Assembly (NCBI GenBank): GCA_902766215.1
Contig: CACXCV010000202.1
Span: 1-8,869, forward strand
Source of the DNA: Oscillospiraceae bacterium
GTDB taxonomy: Bacteria; Bacillota; Clostridia; Oscillospirales; Oscillospiraceae
Reading direction: 5' to 3'
Length of the DNA stretch: 8,869 nucleotides
Position numbers and translations under genes: made by a program. Positions 5,800 to 8,869 of the stretch are shown here, piece after piece. The notes beneath the pieces are model-generated. The model worked only from the letters and a program-made list of their open reading frames with translations, did no database searches and was not told the origin of the DNA. Position 1 is the first letter of the stretch, and the number at the start of each line of letters is the position of its first letter.

Positions 5800-5899
5800 C
5801 GGATGCCTGTGATTCTACGCTGCCGGGCGGTTGCATGCCAGAAAGCTGGCTGTAAAATGTGTCAACCGGCGGTTGCAATTTCACTGTTTGCCGGTTGCA
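5785..5899. repeat. Array of GCAACCG/CGGTTGC repeats between carB and the HTH gene
   Basis: Four exact copies of the 7-mer lie in 114 bp: GCAACCG at 5785-5791, and its complement CGGTTGC at 5828-5834, 5870-5876 and 5892-5898; the last three extend to CGGTTGCA. A further half copy, CAACCG at 5863-5868, makes the palindrome CAACCG-G-CGGTTG with the third site. Centre-to-centre distances are 43, 42 and 22 bp, close to 4, 4 and 2 helical turns. One other exact copy was noticed in the window, inside mnmA at 981-987. A TTGACA hexamer (minus, 5865-5860) overlaps the palindrome and a TAGAAT (minus, 5817-5812) lies within the array, but the two are not spaced as one promoter. Confidence 0.65.
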
Positions 5900-5918
5900 C
5901 CGGGTGAAAACCGGACAA
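5887..5918 (-). other. Hairpin shortly downstream of carB, no U-tract
   Basis: TTTGCCGGTT (5887-5896) pairs with AACCGG-A-CAAA (5909-5918, A5915 bulged and one pair fewer) around a 12-nt loop. It begins about 15 bp past the carB stop codon. Without a run of T on the minus strand it is at best a poor intrinsic terminator. It may instead protect the 3' end of the carB mRNA or simply reflect the inverted GCAACCG-type repeats. Confidence 0.4.
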
Positions 5919-5933
5919 ATTACACGGTGCGGC

Positions 5934-8867
5934 TTACACGCCCTCGTTGATGGTGGAGATGTCGGGGATGGTTTCCTCCAGCACGTCCAGCACAATGCGC
6001 ACCGTGTCCAGCGAGGTGAACATGGTCACGCCGTTCTGCACGGCGCAGCGGCGAATGGCCACGCCGTCGTTATAGTGAACGCCGGAGAGAATGGCGCGGG
6101 TGTTGATGATATAGCTGACATAGCCCGCGCGGATCGAGCGCAGAATCTCGTCGCTGCCCTCGCTGAGCTTGCCGCGGATGCGGGTGCGGATGCCGTGCTC
6201 CTTCAAAAACCGCGCGGTGCCGATGGTTGCCTCAATGTTGAAGCCCAGCCGGTAGAAGCGCCGGACCAGAGGCAGCGCCTCCTCCTTGTCCTCGTCGGCC
6301 AGAGTGACGATCACGGTGCCATAGTCCTTCATCTTTACACCGGAGGCCTGCAGGGCCTTGTACAGGGCGCGGTTGAGCTTTTTGTCATAGCCGATGGCCT
6401 CGCCGGTGGACTTCATTTCCGGGGAGAGATAGGCATCCATGCCGGTCAGCTTTTCAAAGGAGAAAGCAGGCGCCTTGACATACCAGCGCTGACGCTCAGC
6501 CGGGCGCATGTCGGTGATGCCCTGCTCGGCCAGGCTGCGGCCCAGCATGGCCCGCGTGGCGATGCTCACCAGGTTGATGTCGGTGGACTTGGACAGAAAC
6601 GGCACGCTGCGCGAGGCGCGGGGGTTGACCTCAATGACATAGACATGCTCGTCCGGGGCCACGATGAACTGGATGTTGAACAGACCCACAATGCCGATCC
6701 CCAGCCCCAGGCGGGTGGTATAGTCAGCGATGGTGTCCTTCACCTGCTGCGAGATGGAAAACGGCGGATAGACGCTGGTGCTGTCGCCGGAGTGGACGCC
6801 GGTGCGCTCGACCAGTTCCATAATGCCGGGGATGAACACCTGATGGCCGTCGCAGATGGCGTCCACCTCCACCTCCTTGCCCATGAGATATTTGTCAATG
6901 AGCACAGGCTTGTCCTCGTCCACCTCCACGGCGGTCTTGAGATACTTGCGCAGCATGGTCTCGTTGGCGACAATTTCCATCGCCCGGCCGCCCAGCACAA
7001 AGCTGGGCCGCACCAGCACCGGGTAGCCGATCTCCCCGGCGGCGCGCACACCGGCTTCGATGTCGGTGACGGCCTGCCCCTGGGGGTTGGGGATGCCCAG
7101 GGCCTTGATCACCGCGTCAAAGGCGTCGCGGTTTTCGGCCTTTTCGATGGCGGCGCAGTCGGTGCCCATGATCGTCACGCCCCGGCGGGTCAGCGGCTCG
7201 GCCAGGTTGACGGCCGTCTGGCCGCCCAGGGTGGCGATCACGCCGACCGGGCGCTCCAGATGCACGATGTTCATCACGTCCTCCACGGTCAGCGGATCGA
7301 AATAGAGCTTGTCAGCCGTGGTATAGTCGGTGGAGACGGTTTCGGGGTTGTTGTTGATGACAATGGCCTCATAGCCCATCTGCTGGATGGTGCGCACGGC
7401 GTGTACCGTGGAATAGTCAAACTCGACGCCCTGACCGATGCGGATGGGGCCGGAGCCAAGGACGATGACCTTTTTGCGGCCGGAGACGATCGATTCGTTT
7501 TCCTCGGCATAGGTCGAGTAGAAATAGGGTACATAGCTGTCAAACTCGCTGGCGCAGGTGTCGATCATCTTATACACCGGGAAGAGGTTTTCTTCGCAGC
7601 GGCGCTGATAGACCTCGTCCTCGGTGCAGTGCCACAGCTCGGCCACATATGAGTCGGAGAAGCCCATGCGCTTTGCCTCGCGCAGCAGAGACAGCGAGTG
7701 GGGCTGGGACTCCAGCTCGCGCTCGAAGTCGACGATTCCTTTGATTTTGTCCAGGAAGAACATGTCAATCTGCGTGATGTCGCAGATCAGCGACGGGTCC
7801 ACGCCCATCCACATCAGCTGGGAGATGGCGTAGAGCCGGTCGTCGGTGCCGTCCTTGATATAGTCCAGCAGCTGGTCCACCGTCATGCGGTCCGAGTCGA
7901 ACTTGGCCATGTGGATGTGGTTGTTGCCCTCTTCCAGCGAACGGATGGCCTTGAGCAGGCTCTCTTCAAAGGTGCGGCCCACGCTCATCACCTCGCCGGT
8001 GGCCTTCATCTGGGTGGAGAGGGTGTTCTGCGCCGCGGGGAACTTGTCAAAGGGGAAGCGCGGCATTTTGGTCACCACATAGTCCAGCGCCGGCTCAAAG
8101 CAGGCGGGCGTGTTAGCCAGGGGAATCTCGTGCAGGTGCATGCCCACGGCGATCTTGGCCGACACCCGGGCGATGGGATAGCCGCTGGCCTTGGAGGCCA
8201 GGGCCGACGAGCGCGACACACGGGGGTTGACCTCGATGACGTAATACTGGAACGAGTGCGGGTCAAGGGCAAACTGCACGTTGCAGCCGCCCTTGACGTC
8301 CAGCGCACGGATGATCTTCAGCGCGCTGTCGCGCAGCATGTGATATTCTTTGTTGGTCAGCGTCTGGCTGGGGGCCACCACCACCGAGTCGCCGGTGTGG
8401 ATGCCCACGGGGTCGAGGTTTTCCATGTTGCAGACGGTGATGGCGGTGTCGTTGGCGTCGCGGATGACTTCGTATTCAATCTCTTTATAGCCCTTGATGC
8501 TCTTTTCCACCAGCACCTGGTGGACGGGGGACAGGGCCAGGGCGTTTTTCATCATTTCGCGCAGCTGCTCCGGGTCATAGGCAAAGCCGCCGCCGGTGCC
8601 GCCCAGGGTAAAGGCGGGGCGCAGAATCACGGGATAGCCGATGCTCTCGGCCGCGGAGAGCGCCTCGTCCACGCTGTATGTAATCTGCGAGGGCACCACC
8701 GGCTCGCCGATGCGCTGACACAGCTCCTTGAACAGCTCGCGATCCTCGGCGCACTCGATGCTCTTGGCATCAGTGCCCAGCAGCTCGATTTCGCATTCTT
8801 CCAGCACGCCCTTTTTGGCCAGATGCATGGCCAGGTTCAGGCCGGTCTGGCCGCCGATGCCGGGGAC
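5934..8867 (-). CDS. carB: Carbamoyl-phosphate synthase large subunit, 5' end missing
   Basis: The ATP-grasp synthetase subunit that makes carbamoyl phosphate from bicarbonate, two ATP and ammonia channelled from glutamine by CarA, for pyrimidine and arginine synthesis. In the window 977 codons are open, ending at TAA 5936-5934. The frame runs through the Met at 8828 to the window edge with GIGGQTGLNLA, so roughly the first 90 residues (E. coli CarB is 1073) lie outside. Domains, counted from 8867: first ATP-grasp (to about 320; EVNPRVSRSS near 212), oligomerisation domain (about 340-460), second ATP-grasp (VIVLGSGPIRIGQGVEFDYS near 467-486; EVNPRASRS near 746), and the MGS-like allosteric domain (about 850-977) with IGTARFL, KLSEG, IINT and TSLDT. 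The residues matching E. coli Thr977, Lys993, Asn1015 and Thr1017 appear kept (recalled alignment), so effector control is plausible. Both halves look intact. Confidence 0.97.
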   Translation of the reverse strand, partial: VPGIGGQTGLNLAMHLAKKGVLEECEIELLGTDAKSIECAEDRELFKELCQRIGEPVVPSQITYSVDEALSAAESIGYPVILRPAFTLGGTGGGFAYDPEQLREMMKNALALSPVHQVLVEKSIKGYKEIEYEVIRDANDTAITVCNMENLDPVGIHTGDSVVVAPSQTLTNKEYHMLRDSALKIIRALDVKGGCNVQFALDPHSFQYYVIEVNPRVSRSSALASKASGYPIARVSAKIAVGMHLHEIPLANTPACFEPALDYVVTKMPRFPFDKFPAAQNTLSTQMKATGEVMSVGRTFEESLLKAIRSLEEGNNHIHMAKFDSDRMTVDQLLDYIKDGTDDRLYAISQLMWMGVDPSLICDITQIDMFFLDKIKGIVDFERELESQPHSLSLLREAKRMGFSDSYVAELWHCTEDEVYQRRCEENLFPVYKMIDTCASEFDSYVPYFYSTYAEENESIVSGRKKVIVLGSGPIRIGQGVEFDYSTVHAVRTIQQMGYEAIVINNNPETVSTDYTTADKLYFDPLTVEDVMNIVHLERPVGVIATLGGQTAVNLAEPLTRRGVTIMGTDCAAIEKAENRDAFDAVIKALGIPNPQGQAVTDIEAGVRAAGEIGYPVLVRPSFVLGGRAMEIVANETMLRKYLKTAVEVDEDKPVLIDKYLMGKEVEVDAICDGHQVFIPGIMELVERTGVHSGDSTSVYPPFSISQQVKDTIADYTTRLGLGIGIVGLFNIQFIVAPDEHVYVIEVNPRASRSVPFLSKSTDINLVSIATRAMLGRSLAEQGITDMRPAERQRWYVKAPAFSFEKLTGMDAYLSPEMKSTGEAIGYDKKLNRALYKALQASGVKMKDYGTVIVTLADEDKEEALPLVRRFYRLGFNIEATIGTARFLKEHGIRTRIRGKLSEGSDEILRSIRAGYVSYIINTRAILSGVHYNDGVAIRRCAVQNGVTMFTSLDTVRIVLDVLEETIPDISTINEGV

Positions 8868-8869
8868 AA

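Noticed and set aside
5859..7652. A 597-codon open frame on the plus strand, opposite carB
   Set aside because: It lies antisense to clear carB coding sequence. Its product is rich in His, Gly, Asp and Val with no motif, as expected from the complement of GC-rich codons, and it has no ribosome binding site.

Overview
The window looks like chromosomal DNA of a GC-rich member of the Clostridia, perhaps Oscillospirales (Faecalibacterium/Flavonifractor-like). This is an inference from the gene types (NifS/NifU iron-sulfur assembly linked to mnmA and an Rrf2 regulator, a clostridial-type CarB, an SplB-like radical SAM protein), strong AGGAGG-type ribosome binding sites and GC-rich coding sequence. 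The one clearly AT-rich stretch is a divergent promoter region at about 3540-3780.

Layout. (1) Positions 1-2232, plus strand: a compact sulfur-trafficking operon. It holds the 3' end of a NifS-type cysteine desulfurase, a NifU/IscU-type scaffold, the tRNA 2-thiouridylase MnmA, and an IscR-like Rrf2 regulator. The last three overlap at their ends (8 nt, then ATGA) and the operon closes with a strong, probably bidirectional terminator. (2) Positions 2244-3473, minus strand: a 409-residue protein whose C-terminal half resembles the Toprim-like nuclease domain of JetD, from the Wadjet plasmid-defence system. No jetA, jetB or jetC is nearby. (3) Positions 3474-3802: an AT-rich divergent intergenic region with a near-consensus promoter for the plus-strand gene and a plausible one for the minus-strand gene. 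(4) Positions 3803-4678, plus strand: an SplB/COG1533-type radical SAM gene interrupted by an in-frame TGA at 4490-4492, after which the family's usual C-terminal tail continues in the same frame to a second stop. A GC-rich terminator follows. (5) Positions 4764-5759, minus strand: an XRE-type helix-turn-helix protein fused to six predicted membrane segments. (6) Positions 5760-5933: a short intergenic region with four copies of the 7-mer GCAACCG (either strand), spaced by close to whole helical turns, and a very stable hairpin beside the ribosome binding site of the HTH gene. (7) Positions 5934-8869, minus strand: carB, the large subunit of carbamoyl-phosphate synthase, cut at its 5' end by the window edge.

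How the genes work together. NifS releases sulfur from cysteine, NifU builds Fe-S clusters with it, and MnmA uses desulfurase-derived sulfur for tRNA wobble 2-thiouridine. The Rrf2 protein is likely the Fe-S-sensing regulator of this unit. CarB feeds pyrimidine and arginine synthesis and has no evident link to its neighbours. No RNA genes, CRISPR arrays, insertion sequences or tRNAs were seen. The points most worth a second look are the solo JetD-like protein, the stop codon inside the radical SAM gene, and the helically phased repeat array upstream of the membrane-bound regulator.
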